Source of the DNA: Spirometra erinaceieuropaei
Taxonomy: Eukaryota; Platyhelminthes; Cestoda; Diphyllobothriidea; Diphyllobothriidae
Assembly: GCA_902702965.1 (NCBI GenBank)
Contig: CACRXP010000422.1
Location: forward strand, 427,416 to 491,415
Direction: 5' to 3'
Length of the DNA: 64,000 nt
Below, in pieces: positions 48,727 to 59,964 of the stretch. Under the pieces are notes generated by a model. It did no database searches. It was not told the DNA's origin and saw only the letters and a program-made list of their open reading frames with translations. Position 1 is the stretch's first letter; the number at the start of each line of letters is the position of its first letter. Position numbers and translations under genes: made by a program.

Positions 48727-50689
48727 AATGTCTACTTTGTTACGAGTTAACTCTCTGGTGGCCAGATCTGGCCTCGTATTTTGGCCGGTTAGCCACTAGA
48801 TTTTCTTATAACATTCGAACATTTCAGAAAGCTGGAATGACCGAGGTCACGCCGGTGGAAAGTGGTTGCAGCATGCTTTTCGCTCACAAATCACGGGAAG
48901 TTAGCTGATGGCTTGATTATTCTGCTTTTTACAACACGTCTTCTGACTCCATTTCCCGCAAATGAAGACTGGGCTTACATAAATATGGCTGCGTAGTCTC
49001 ACCCGACGGCAGTCATACTCTGCTTTCGGTCGCAAATTATCACAGTGTAAAGACCACTAGAATTAGCCTAAGCCGCCTAGTGGATGGTTTGTTGACCCTC
49101 TCATGCAAATGTCTGATGGGATTTCAGAGGGGAGTGGGAGCGTAGGTGCAGTGAGTATCGGTTGCGGAGAAACAGCTGCCGTGCATCCTTTTCCTGCTTA
49201 GCCAGGCAACTGAAGGCAGTCATGGCAACCGAGCTACGTGACAGTTTGAACACCGCGTCCGATAATCTCCACCGTGTGCTCCGCAGCAAGGTGAAGCAGG
49301 CATGGTGACTTGTAAGTGAATCATTTTATGATGGATGTGGACTTTCGCCGCATCTACCGCACTCCCTCCTCCTCCATCTGTAGCCGGTGTCAAGACAGAG
49401 TCAAGAAGACCGGAGGCCGGGGGAGGGCTCAGGTTGATGGGGCTGCCTAACCCGCACCTTGGCGCTCCACAACACCCCTGCCAGGATTTTGACCGACAGC
49501 AATACCACCACGGGTCAGAAGGAGGTGGATGACCGGTCAGCAATACTCACGACCTGTATACCCAGCGAGAACGCAAGCGCATCTACCGACAGGGGACTAG
49601 GTGCCAGAAAAACCGCCTGTGCATGCCAGGCGGCAGGGGCCGTGGTTTGCTGATGCTTGCATAGCAGACGCTTACAGACCTTTTGACCCAGAAGTGCGAC
49701 ACGTGCCCCTGCATTTGCCTGAGTCGTCACCGTTCAAGGCTGATTTGCCCTGCCAAGTACCGTTTCGTTAAGACACAGATGCGACTTTCCCGACAATGTG
49801 GTTTCACCGCGGGGCTCACTAACGAGTTCACTCTCCCCCTGCTGTAAGCGCAATATGACGGCTTCTAAATGGCGCAGTTTTTCTTTAACATGTTGAAAAC
49901 TCCACAGCTTTGCCAACTAAGCAGTTCTGGAAATTGCTCCCACATACGAAATAAGCTGACTAAAGATTCCGTTCCAACTTTGCAACGTTAGGATGCGACA
50001 GATTGCGCACACCAGTTTACCGCAAAGAGCGTCGTGCTGAAATCATCCTGTGCTAGAATGTAGCCAACCCTTCTCTTAAAAAGTGTGTTGCTGTCAGCGG
50101 TCTACTGTATCGAACACAAAAGCTCCGTTGCGACATTGGCTGCTTTCCATTGCCACAGCGTGTTCATACATGATACAACGGAGGTCAAATGAAAAGGAAC
50201 TAGACAGTTTGAATCACGCGCCCAAACCGGACACTTAGTGGACCTTCCCTTAGATAAACCGTCTGTCTGAATTCACTGAGACACCTGAGGAAGTACAGAA
50301 TAAAATTGACACACATACGTTCGACTACATAAAACATCCAGCTTGTACACACTATGGATAGTTTCGCAGTTTTCATATGAATAATTTCGCCTACAGTATT
50401 TCATACGCTGCCTATGATGTGGTCCGAATTGGAAGTAAGCTTTTGCACGCATTAGCGCTAAAGAGGCAAGACATTCTGTTCCAAATAACCATACATACCC
50501 TACTGGGGACTGGACGTACACCACTGGCGTCTGCCTATTCAAGGAAGGCAGACGGTTCCCTGGGACCATGCATTTGGATAAATCAGGTATATATCGGCAT
50601 ATCGAATTGCTTGCTGCGAAGGTGTTTCACGTAGACGTAGAAAAGACGATAGTTGATAAAAAGTCGACGATAGCATAAACTGACCGAAT

Positions 50690-53000
50690 GTAATTACTTT
50701 GTCAAAAGACCCGAAGACGACACCTCGAGTACATGCTTCACCTTGCCATTATTCTCTGCTCTTGTTCAATCGAGCAGTGGTTATATCCTTGCGACCGTAT
50801 TGCGGTTGTTCCTACACAAATCCTCTGAAGTAAAAGAAGTCGGCCTGTTAAAATGTTCTGATCCACCGTACGTAAGTGAACGTCCAGTATGTTGTACGCC
50901 TCTTCATTTGTAGCATCGGAGTTTTCCATCTTACAGTATTTACCGTCTCCTTAAAGCACGGGTCCTTCTCTGAGAGTCCATAGGTCACCTTTCATTGCTT
51001 GTGGTCTCTGTTGCATTTTCCCCGGACATTTGACGAAGGCGGTTTGTCCGACGTCGACCCAGTTGGGTAGCGTGGTTTTCTGTGATAGGAAACGTTAAAT
51101 TTCTATCTTCCTCGTTGCCATCGTTGAACTTATAATTATTCCGCTAATACGTGCATCCGAACGCTTCTATATCCTAGCCTTAGATGGTATTCCGAAATTG
51201 TTCTGCGTTTGGTGTTTCCAGGACATGTTCGTGCTGAGTGCAGATGTTTATACGTTTGCCATATTTAGTCTGCTTTCTATCCCGGAGGATATCATCTGCG
51301 GCTTTGATGATGCAGCGTAATACCCCGGTCGATAGTGCAGCCCTCTATCCGACATTTCGAACACCACATCTACCCTTTTTCACCAAACCACCATAAGTAT
51401 CTCTTCTGATGACAAGAAAGCGTCCCGTTGGTTGCTGACGACAAAGGCGAGAGCGTATTCGCGTTGCATGATCTAGTTTTGTACGGCGGGAAATGGCGTA
51501 TGTAAAAGAGGAGCTTGTAGTTTGGTCACCAGTGCAACAGAAGACATTTGTTTTTGCAAGTGTCGACGTCACAACCTCGGTACAGTGAGCTGTCATTGAT
51601 GTCGCCTCCAGCTCATCTGCGATATCGGTGTGCGTATCTTAATTGACTCTTGCATTCATGCTCTAATTGTTCTTCTTAGTGTGCTTATGGTTGCAGCGCG
51701 TTTTCGCCACAGATTGGAGGTCTCAGTGTCAGTTGACTCCCTGCGGACAGCCGTGCAAGTGTTACAGTGGCGAGTTCTTTCTGACACTAGTAATCTTCAA
51801 ATTTTGTCTCAATGCTTTGGGAACAGATGATCCTGTTGAAAACCAAAATGTAAACTTTTAGCGATGTGACTCCCAGGTGGCCAGATCTGTTCCTTTTTTT
51901 GGTCGGCTAGCCATAGATTTTCTTAAAGCATCCGAACATCGAAGAATGCCAGAATGACCGAAATCATGCCGGTGGAATGTGGTTACAGCATGCTTTGCAT
52001 CCGCAAATCACGGGAAGCTGGCCGATGACTTGATTATTCAGCTTTTTATAGCACGTTTTCTGACAGTATTTCCCGCAAAATGAAGACTGGGCTTACAGTA
52101 TGTGGGCAAACTCATGAAATGTCCACCGAAATCCCCAAGTGGGTTTTCTTTTCAAAAATTTTGATTAAGAAGTTGTAAAAGTGATCATCATGCAGCATAA
52201 TTCTATAATGATTCAGTTACTTCAGGATGTCAGCTTTCGAACGAACTTCTTTCCGGCTGCGAAAAAGAACTATGTAAAAAATCACTACTTAATCAGCATG
52301 CATTTTTCTCATTGCTTTTCGATATCCCTAAAAATCCAATTGTATTTCAAGGAAACGATAGATAAAATATTCATCCTTTTGCTCATTCAGTAGGAAGGCA
52401 CGTCTTCTTCACATTTTATGCCCAAAGGTGTATAGTTCGGTTTTCAAAAAACCGTTGGGCTGGTTAAAGACATGCAGACATTCTAAACTCACATAATAAA
52501 CAGAGTAACGTCAGTAGACTGTGTACTGCACGGAGATGGAGACGGATTTTGCTGGCGATTTTTATATTGTTTGTATACTGTATACTGCTTGTACACCGTA
52601 TTAACAGCATGCTTTTGTCAGAAAATTACGGGCCGCTGACCGATTGATTAATGATCCAGCACTTATGAGGCACGGTTGAGGCCCTCCTCTTCTGCAAACT
52701 ATAGACTGTGTCGTCCCAACGGTTGTTTAACTTTGCTCTGGGTTGCGAATTTTTACAGTGTGAAGGCTGCCAGAGGTATCTTTAACCGTCTAGGCAACGG
52801 TATGTCGACCTTTAGTGGGACGTTTTTCGGAGGGGAGGATGAAAGTACGGGCAGTATTTAGAGCGTATGTAAGTGCACAGGCCTTTCAACCTCACCCGGG
52901 TCAGCCATGAGATTGAGGACCGTCATGGCAACCGGGCTTAGCTACCAGGACCGGACAACGTATATGCATCCAGCAGGTCAATCTATACTTTTAGTGGGGA
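50690..53000 (+). repeat. Large duplicated repeat, partial third copy
   Basis: 50785-52095 runs parallel to about 47570-48970 (TCCTTGCGACCGTA(T/C)(T/G)G, CCAGATCTG, AAATCACGGGAAGCTGGC). After a MITE arm (52096-52455) related sequence resumes at 52605-53000 (CAGTGTGAAGGC, GTCATGGCAACCGGGCT). More degraded than copy 2. Confidence 0.65.
52096..52455 (+). mobile_element. Single arm of the palindromic MITE
   Basis: CAGTATGTGGGCAAACTCAT follows TA at 52094-52095. The arm continues with CAGCTTTCGAACGAACTTCT and ends near 52455 in GGTTTTCAAAAAACC-like sequence; the second arm is absent. The preceding bases (GAAGACTGGGCTTA) show it inserted at the same point of the repeat as the MITE at 28363-29643. 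Confidence 0.8.
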
Positions 53001-54654
53001 CCACCATATCGTTGTCCTAAAACTGTCCACCAACAGTATCAACCACTTCGGTTCCGCTATCAGTCCTGTGTAAGATGTTTTACCTCCTCATCTGGCAGTC
53101 TTCATTGGTGGATTGATATCTCCCTAACTTTTTCCTTCCCCAATAAACCAGTGACTTGTCCGAGTCAAATAGATTGGAGGTAAAACTGGACGCAGTGACT
53201 GACATGACGTGGTTTTACTGTGTCTCATGTATCTCATGGGGTTCGGATATTACTTTAATAAATAACGTCAGTGCAGCGATCGAGGATGTTAGGAATGGCA
53301 CCGACGGATTAATGTAGCACACCCTGAATAGATTTCTACGCTGAAATAAGTGAGCATGATTGATCGACACTGCGCGATGAAAATACAGACGGATATCATA
53401 AAATAAGAGTTCGATGTGCGTTAAAATTATTACTAGCGGCGGAAGAACCATGGGATACATTACAGTTGTGTTACAGCACGAAATGAGCCCTGCGGCTTCG
53501 AATATGACGCCAACATGTCAGTTAAAGTATCCATGAGAAGTGTGTCAAAGGTTGCACTATGGACAGGGCAAAGGTTACCAAATCAGAAGACAGTGATGGC
53601 GGACTGGGCTGAACAAATTATACTGCTGGGGAAGGGCATACATAAGGCCCTGCCACAAGCGGTCTCTTCAGACAAGTTGCCGTGTCTGTGTCCGCCGTCG
53701 AGGTAACTACTCGTCCAGCACGGGTGTGCGCCATTTGCCGCTAGCCAATCAGAGTAGGGACAACGTGGATTGACTTCGAGCATTCGCGAGACTAGTAAAG
53801 AACCTTGTGCGGTCCCAGCAGCCAATCGACAGGGAGCGTGAGGCAGACAGAAGGGCAGATAGACAAAGCGGCGGCGAACAAGGAAGCGCGCACAACTCTG
53901 TCGACGGCTACGGGTGAGGGTAGCCGAAGATGTTGACAAGATAGCATGGAGAGGCCGTTGCCGAGAGCGTTGAGGGAGGTGGCTTTCAGAAACCCTAAGG
54001 ATGTGGCCCCGGTCGCCCTCACCAAACCGCGGTTACACCATTCCCATGCGCCCGTTCAAACAACTATGTCCTTCACATAAGGCGTCCCACCGGGTAGACT
54101 ATATTAGGAGGATCCCACTGCAGACTGGTGGTTGTTTCAATCGGTAACCTTCCATGCCGTTGCTGATTCAAGCCCATCATGGTTGCTACAGCTGAGAGGA
54201 CACTAGCTTGCTGTGAAGACGAATTCCCCAGTCTCCGTCTCATTTACTCTCGTCGTTTGCATGCACCAGCATATCAGGGATTGTCGGCCATCGGACCGAC
54301 ACTGATTTCACCTCAAGCGGTTAATTACAATTTCCGCTCGGCAAAATATGGTCGGTCTGCGCCTATATCGGGGCATCTCTCACTTTTTTAACACTTGTAA
54401 CGATCGGTTAAAGCAGCCCTTAGACATGCCTCACATAACCCGCTGTGTACCTAATGTCTCTGTTTATCGGTAGTTGTTATCACCAGAATGCTGTTTCTGC
54501 CATATCTCTGCAAAACAAAATAAAGATAAGTGGAGGGCGACGTTGAAGTGTAGGGGGATGGTAGTAAAGGACAGTCAGGTACGAAGAAGGCAAATTAAGT
54601 GGGTAAATTAAAAACACAAAGGAAAGTGGCGGGGTAAAGCGAGAAGGAGTAAGA

Positions 54655-54860
54655 CAGTATAAGAAGAATAAAACAAGGAGAAATATAAGAGGAGGAAGAA
54701 GAAGAAGAAGAAGAAGAAGAAGGCAAAGGAAGAAGAGGAAAAGGACGAACAGCAGTAGAAAAAGGAAGAGCAGGAGGAAAAGAAGATTAGATGAAGAAGA
54801 GAAAGAGAAATAAGAAGAGAGAGAGGGAGAAGGGGAAGAAAAGGAAGGGGAGGAGGACAA

Positions 54861-54891
<31 letters not shown>

Positions 54892-54905
54892 AAGAAAGAA
54901 AAAGG
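54655..54905. repeat. Purine-only tract, imperfect (GAA)n/(AGG)n
   Basis: About 250 bases almost wholly A and G on the + strand, including two pure AAG/GAA runs (about 54687-54722 and 54865-54896). Mirror-symmetric purine tracts of this kind can form triplex (H-DNA). The open frame of 179 codons on the minus strand is low-complexity Ser/Phe/Leu and not a gene. It lies 0.4 kb upstream of the P-loop exon. Confidence 0.9.
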
Positions 54906-55315
54906 GATGATGTCTGCACGACTTACGAAACAAAGTGAAAGCGGTGGATAATAATTAGGATTATCAAAACAAAATGACAAAATAAAAGGAAAACCAAGAT
55001 TGGCAACAAACGTCAACAATGTCCGTGAGTCCTTATCGAGCGTTTTTATTGGTTATTTCCGAAATGGATTAATGCAAGCGTAAAAACAAATTCACTTTAA
55101 ATTTTACTTACAAAGAAGGATTTCCTTGTCCCTGTTGTGCTCTGCAGGTGACTTACCTTTGTCAAATTATATGAGCTCTCCCATTCCACCAAAGCACAGC
55201 TGTTTTACGATGAAACTACCATATTTTGCTTAACACTGCACGCGGTATTGGGGATGAGATTGAAAAAAGTGCTCGTTACTTTATGTTCCTTTGTTTTTTT
55301 CCATTTACTTCCTAG

Positions 55316-55487
55316 AAATACCGCGGCTATAATTGCCCACGGTCCAAAGGGAACTGGAAAAACCTACACGATGCTCGGTCGGCAGCCAGACCCTGGAATA
55401 ATCCCCAGAGCGCTGAACCTCATCGCGAAACTCTGCTGTGAACGCTCTGCTGACTGGCAGTACGCCCTGGCGGTTGGAGCTGTTCAG
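55316..55487 (+). CDS. Kinesin motor domain, P-loop exon
   Basis: This 172-base exon encodes about 57 residues including the nucleotide-binding loop: AAIIAHGPKGTGKTYTMLG, then PDPGIIPRALNLI. GxxxxGKT/S is the Walker A motif; kinesins usually read GQTGSGKT or GPTGTGKT, so Lys at the third position is unusual. G-I-I-P-R-x-x-x-x-(L/I)F is the family motif that follows. The acceptor is TACTTCCTAG (55306-55315) and the donor CAG|GTGAGT (GT at 55488). The exon opens with A, completing the Gly codon split with the previous exon, and ends in phase 0. The next exon should encode the beta-strand usually read as YNE-x-(I/V)-x-DLL; I found no such sequence up to 64000, so another intron of at least 8.5 kb is likely. 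The family is firm; an orthologue such as KIF25 or KIFC cannot be assigned from this fragment. Confidence 0.93.
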
Positions 55488-56237
55488 GTGAGTGTTCCGA
55501 ACTCCCAACTTCATCTCCTCCTTGAACTGTTTAGCAGCCTCGGTTATCTGGACAATACGTCCTATTAAAACGTTTTACGCACAGTGACTGAAAAAGTGTG
55601 GGCGGAGGAATGCGTTTTGAACAAGATTTGGGTGTTTGCTGGGGAATCGCGACCGAAAATTATTGACGCATTAAAACAACCGAGGGTGTGGCGCGCGAGG
55701 AATAAAATGATTAATAGGATGTGAGATGTGGTACGAGTTCGGAATAATGGTACGAACTTACGTTCTTATTAGGTTCTTTTATTTCCTCGGTGATTAATGA
55801 ATGTACCTGAAGCAAAATCCATGCATGCATAGTAGGGCTGGAGGCCACCAGACGCATCATACTGAGGTCGAAGTACACTAACGACCACAGGCATTTAACG
55901 ACATATAAAAAATCACAGACGTATTATGCTGGTAGGCTGAATAGACCTTTTGCCAATTTTACGCCACAGTTTCTGTCTGTCAGGAAGGTATGATATTGAG
56001 ACAAGTATTTAAGTATACTTATGTTTGATTGAGTGCTAACTGGCTAAAAAGCACCCGTTGGAGAGCACTCTGTCCTCTCCCCATATGCGGCCACCTTATA
56101 TTTGGTCGTCTCGCTACAAGGTTGCACGAACATCAACTTCAGATCAGCCAAAATGACAAGCTGTCTATGGTCTATGGTTACATACATCAGATGAACCCTA
56201 ATTTTTTAAGAAAGCGAGCGTAAATGGTCAATATGTA

Positions 56238-56630
56238 TACATATGTATATATGCAGTATGTCATTGCCGACAAAGACAAGGAAGACTGGAATGGCCATTT
56301 CTGGCTTATTAGCCGTCGTCAGCCAGTCATACCCAACGCCGAAGTGTGGAACAACCGAGGCCCGAACACGCGACCTGTTAGTTGGAAGTCCAAGCCTCTA
56401 AACACTGGGCCACGAGACCGTTGTCCTGTTGGTTTTGATAGGGAATTTACAGTGGTAGTGCGCGCTCACCGATCGTTCTTGCGGAACTCACTCGTTCCGT
56501 TTTGCCTTACGGGCTTTCTTTAGAGCCCAACCAGCAGCCGACAGGGCAACGGGCACGTGGTCCAGTGGTTAGAGGCGTGGACTTCTAACTAACAGGTCGC
56601 GAGCTCGAGCCTCGCGTGTTCCACACGTTA
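56238..56630. mobile_element. tRNA-derived SINE pair, opposite orientations
   Basis: The minus-strand unit has its tRNA-like part at about 56350-56420 (GGCCACGAGACC complement of the A-box region) and body AATGGCCATTTCTGGCTTAT at 56290. A plus-strand tRNA-like part follows at 56551-56623 (GTGGTCCAGTGGTTAGAGGC, GCGAGCTCGAGCCTC). The two heads meet near 56535. A short TATA-type microsatellite marks the tail at 56238-56260. Confidence 0.78.
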
Positions 56631-56727
56631 TCGCCCAGTTGCGCCTTAGGATTCAATCTGCCTCCCCCGACGACAGTCTAATTATTTTGGTACTAAGAAC
56701 GCTTAGCATAGTACGTTTTTGCTCCAT

Positions 56728-58235
56728 TTGACTGACCCATTTGAAAAAATTATGAAAAATCAGTTGGCGAACATATGTTTTCGGTAACTCATCATCAGGC
56801 CGATACATTTACGCGATGCCCACAGAATGTCCAGTTCCTCTGCAACGGCCAGCTCTACAGGCAAATAGACGGTGTGGCAATGGGTTCACCGCTTGGACCG
56901 TTTCTCGCAAATGTCTTCATCGGCAAGGTCTAGCAAACGAGTCTCAAAGATATCAGTAATTACCTTACATTCTGCGGTCGATTTGTGGACGATATCTTTT
57001 GTCTGAATAGTCATACCACCGATATCAATGGCTTGGTTCAGAAGTTTAACGGAGTGCACTCCTCTCGAATATTTACCGCAGAGACCGACGTGAATAACGA
57101 GATCGCTTCCTTCGATGTCCTTCTACATAGACAAGAGGATAAATCCATCCAACGCAAGATATTCAGAAAGTTAACGTGGATGGGACAATACATTAATTTT
57201 CACAGTCTCGTTCCCTTAAACCTAAAACGAAATTTAGTTCAGGGACTGGCGGGTAGAGTGCGACGCATGTGCTCTCCTGAAACTGTTGAAGCAGAACTTC
57301 AGCAGCTGCAAAACACGCTCCGCGAAAACGGCTATCCAGAGAGATTCAACCTCCGGAATATTTGAGAGCGTGCCACAAAACCTGCCGTTGCAACTGCAGA
57401 GAAGAAAGACTTATTTCTTAGACTGCCTTTCCTAGGAGACGCAGCAAGCGAATTAGTGAGACGACGTCTTAGGACAGCTCTCACGAGTGCCTTAACCGCG
57501 ACGAGCTTGAGCGTAGTCTTCGCGAATTTCCCCCTACTACGGTTGGGAGCCAAGGACCGGCTGCAGTTGCAGGCCACATCCATGTGTATTTATTCATTCA
57601 CTTGCTCCTGTGGAGCGGGATATATTGGCCGTACGACGAGGTGTCTGGAAAAGAGCATACGCGAACACATGCCTGCCTGGCTAGGTAGAGGTGAACATCG
57701 ATCGGTTTCGAGTTCAATTCTCGCACATCTAATCGATACGAACCACCAAGCCGACGCTAAAGAAGCCTTTAAAGTTATCTACCGGACACCGGCACACTAC
57801 TCTACAGGCCTGCGCAAACGGGTGCTAGTCAGAGCCGAAGCCGTGGCCATTCGACTAGCGAACCCAGCACTCTGTTGACAGAAGACGCTGACACAAGCAG
57901 TCTGTCTTCCCTGGCCGACTCCAGGCGGTGATCGCACGCCGTCCCGACGCCGTCACACGCCGTCACACGCACTTACTGCTCTTACAATCTAACCGGAACC
58001 CCTCTCCTTTCCCCCTCTCCCACCCCAACTCCACCGTCTTCAGCACGCTGACTCCGTCATGCGGGCGGCGTGGGAACATGGAGTCTGATTAAACCTACCC
58101 CTGAGATGCATTTATATCCTGTCTACAATTAGAATGATAATTACACCTGTAAATGTATCGGCCTGATGATGAGTTGCCGAAAACATATGTTCGCCAACTG
58201 ACTTTTCAATTGTGAAAATGTCGGTGATCTCAATG
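56728..58235 (+). mobile_element. Penelope-like element, 5' truncated, bounded by inverted repeats
   Basis: 56728-56812 and 58155-58235 are reverse complements (GTTGGCGAACATATGTTTTC; CATCATCAGGCCGATACATT). Between them is a reverse transcriptase plus GIY-YIG frame. PLEs usually carry pseudo-LTRs, often inverted partial copies, which explains the layout. Each repeat contains CTGATGAT, then GAGTT(G/A)CC, GAAAACATATGTTC and GCC, hammerhead-like in order but with no stem II pairing. 58236-59450 shows no recognisable feature. Confidence 0.82.
56745..57878 (+). pseudogene. Penelope-like protein: reverse transcriptase and GIY-YIG endonuclease
   Basis: One frame runs from 56745 to the stop at 57876-57878 with two internal stops (TAG 56931, TGA 57363), so it is nearly intact. 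RT motifs seen in order: GQLYRQIDGVAMGSPLGPFL (motif with the conserved Q-x-D-G-x-x-MGSPL of PLEs), then FCGRFVDDIF, the catalytic F-V-D-D, then ASFDVLL. A linker of about 130 residues leads to CIYSFTCSCGAGYIGRTTRC, the GIY-YIG catalytic start with paired cysteines (about 57583-57642), followed by REHM, an S-x-x-x-H-L-x-x-T-x-H block (zinc-site His) and RVLVRAEAVAI with the conserved Glu. The N-terminal RT domain is missing. The enzyme would have cut target DNA and copied element RNA. Confidence 0.9.
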
Positions 58236-59451
58236 GAGCAACAGCCCATTACGACTGACGCGAGGCCTGAGAACAGCCAGCATTTTAACCACCTGAGCCA
58301 CAAGACCCCGAGAGGAATCCGTGGGTTTAATCATATTCCGGCCAAGTTACCCACCAGACGTTTGAGCAAAGCACGGTGCAGACACCTGATTATCACCAGT
58401 AAAATCTTATAAGATTGGCTAACGTTTTTGTCAGCGCATGCCTGTTATATTTCCCCAATGGGTCAGGATTCACTGTGTCTGCGTCAACTTTCAATGGACG
58501 AATTTGGATGCGGCGTTTGAGTAGATTTATCGGGCAATTGTTGCCTCGTTTTAATGCGTTGTTCGAAGTCATTTTCTTCCCTTGATGCGAGCCTGTTCTG
58601 TCAGAAACGTTGTATCCACATGCCGGTGATGTGCAGAAACCTGCAAGGCAGTTTTCGCCGACAAGAGTTTAACTGCAAATTTGGCCAGTTGCCTCAATTC
58701 TGTTCACAGCCTTAATTTACATGGCCAGTCGCTTTCATCTGCTTATGTTACTAATTGCACCAGGAGATCAATTAATCATTTTATGCATCGACGGTCTTTT
58801 CAGACAAGACGCTGATTTTTTGGACAAAAGGACTTCTGGATGCTTCATGATTTATCTTTTCTGTGCGTGATAAGCCAACCGTGTTCCTGTTTTGATTACC
58901 AATATTTTTTTCTGAACATGTAAAATATCCTCGCTAGGATGGATTTACAGCACATATTCCACCGATTTGTCAGAAAGAATCATATGTCATTTGAAACGGG
59001 GTGTAAATTTCCCATATTCCCGCTGGGTAAATTAGCCACATCGCAGCTTAATTCTATCGCAGATTTATCTGCAAACAAATCTGGAGATACGTCGCGGATT
59101 TTTCGCTGGCTTGCGATTTCCGTATATAGTGAGGCTTTTTTTGTTTCCGGTACATAATTTATCAGTTAACTTGCCTATTTTATTTCATGGAAGGCCGTTA
59201 TTGGCTATATTTTCTTTGAAATATGTGTATTGCAAAGTGTTTAAAACTGTGTTACGTATTTAATAAAACTCCTCGGTGATATACGATGTGTATACCTGTG
59301 CTCGGCAATTAAGTAGTGTGTTTACATACATAATTTCAAGCTATCATGCCTAATATCTGAGACAATGTAAATAATCTACGCTGTGCAGTTCTGTGAAAAA
59401 TGTCTGTAAGAATGTGGGGAGCTTTATAAGGACTTAAAATATATAAAAATG

Positions 59452-59886
59452 GGCTAGATTGCAGTCGGTAGCCAGGAATGGGGAAGCGGATGACGACCTT
59501 AACTCTAATCCTAACCGTAACCCTAATCCCAACCATAACCTCAACCTTAAACGTTAACGGTCAACCCTAACGGTCACCGTAACCCTTACCGAAATTGAAA
59601 ACGTAATCGTAGCCGTTAGTCATAGCCCTAAGTGGAAAACCTAACCGTGATACTGAAAACCTAATTGTTCGCTCAGACCCTAACCGTAACCCGAAAACCT
59701 AAGCCTAAAGGCATAACCGTAACCCGAAAATCGGAAACCATTAACCGGTACGCCAATTTTAACCTCAACCGTAAAACGGAAGCCAAGTGGGTCACATGTG
59801 ATCATGGAGCTTTACAAAATAGCCCCAGTAAACAAACCCCACAGCCACCTGTAATACGGGGCCTGGCTACCAACTGCGATCTAGCC
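59452..59886. mobile_element. Telomere-repeat-carrying MITE, copy 2
   Basis: Ends GGCTAGATTGCAGTCGGTAG and, in reverse complement, GGCTAGATCGCAGTTGGTAG; about 25 bases of near-perfect inverted repeat ending GCCAGG. Target duplications TAAAAATG at 59444-59451 and 59887-59894 are identical. The interior is degenerate CCCTAA/CCGTAA array (about 59500-59770), then a unique tail with GTCACATGTGATCATGGAGC and ACCTGTAATACGGGGCCTGG. Confidence 0.93.
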
Positions 59887-59964
59887 TAAAAATGATCAGA
59901 AAACCAAATTATCTTTAATTCGCGGATTTCCACTTAGGGGATCAAGGATGTGAAATCAAATTTA

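Larger units (their letters stand above)
40485..50590 (+). repeat. Large duplicated repeat, copy 2 (inverted relative to copy 1)
   Basis: 40485-41680 is the reverse complement of 33017-34215 at about 95% identity. A further, older copy of the same part begins near 42230-42300 and continues through 43054-43696 (gap), 43900-45067 and 46023-46620. The remainder (46620-50590) mirrors 26340-31900. Insertions include the triplet element (42326-42711) and a MITE (45068-46022). Open frames are short and unrecognised. Confidence 0.72.
25602..55315 (+). other. Kinesin intron 2 (about 29.7 kb, splits the motor domain)
   Basis: GT (25602) to AG (55315) intron lying just before the P-loop. It carries the large inverted duplication (about 26.3-34.2 kb against 40.5-50.6 kb), several palindromic MITEs, one telomere-like element, a triplet-array element and a purine tract. 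In 53640-54100 there is GC-rich sequence with CCAAT-like words but no convincing gene. 53100-53600 and 54100-54650 show nothing recognisable. The 643-base N gap is inside this intron, so its true length is uncertain. Confidence 0.85.

Noticed and set aside
54480..55019. Open frame of 179 codons on the minus strand
   Set aside because: It reads through the purine tract and yields only Ser/Phe/Leu-rich low-complexity sequence with no domain.
58155..58200. Canonical hammerhead in the PLE terminal repeat
   Set aside because: The order of CTGATGA, GAAA and a short stem III is right, but the intervening bases cannot form stem II, so I mention it only as hammerhead-like.
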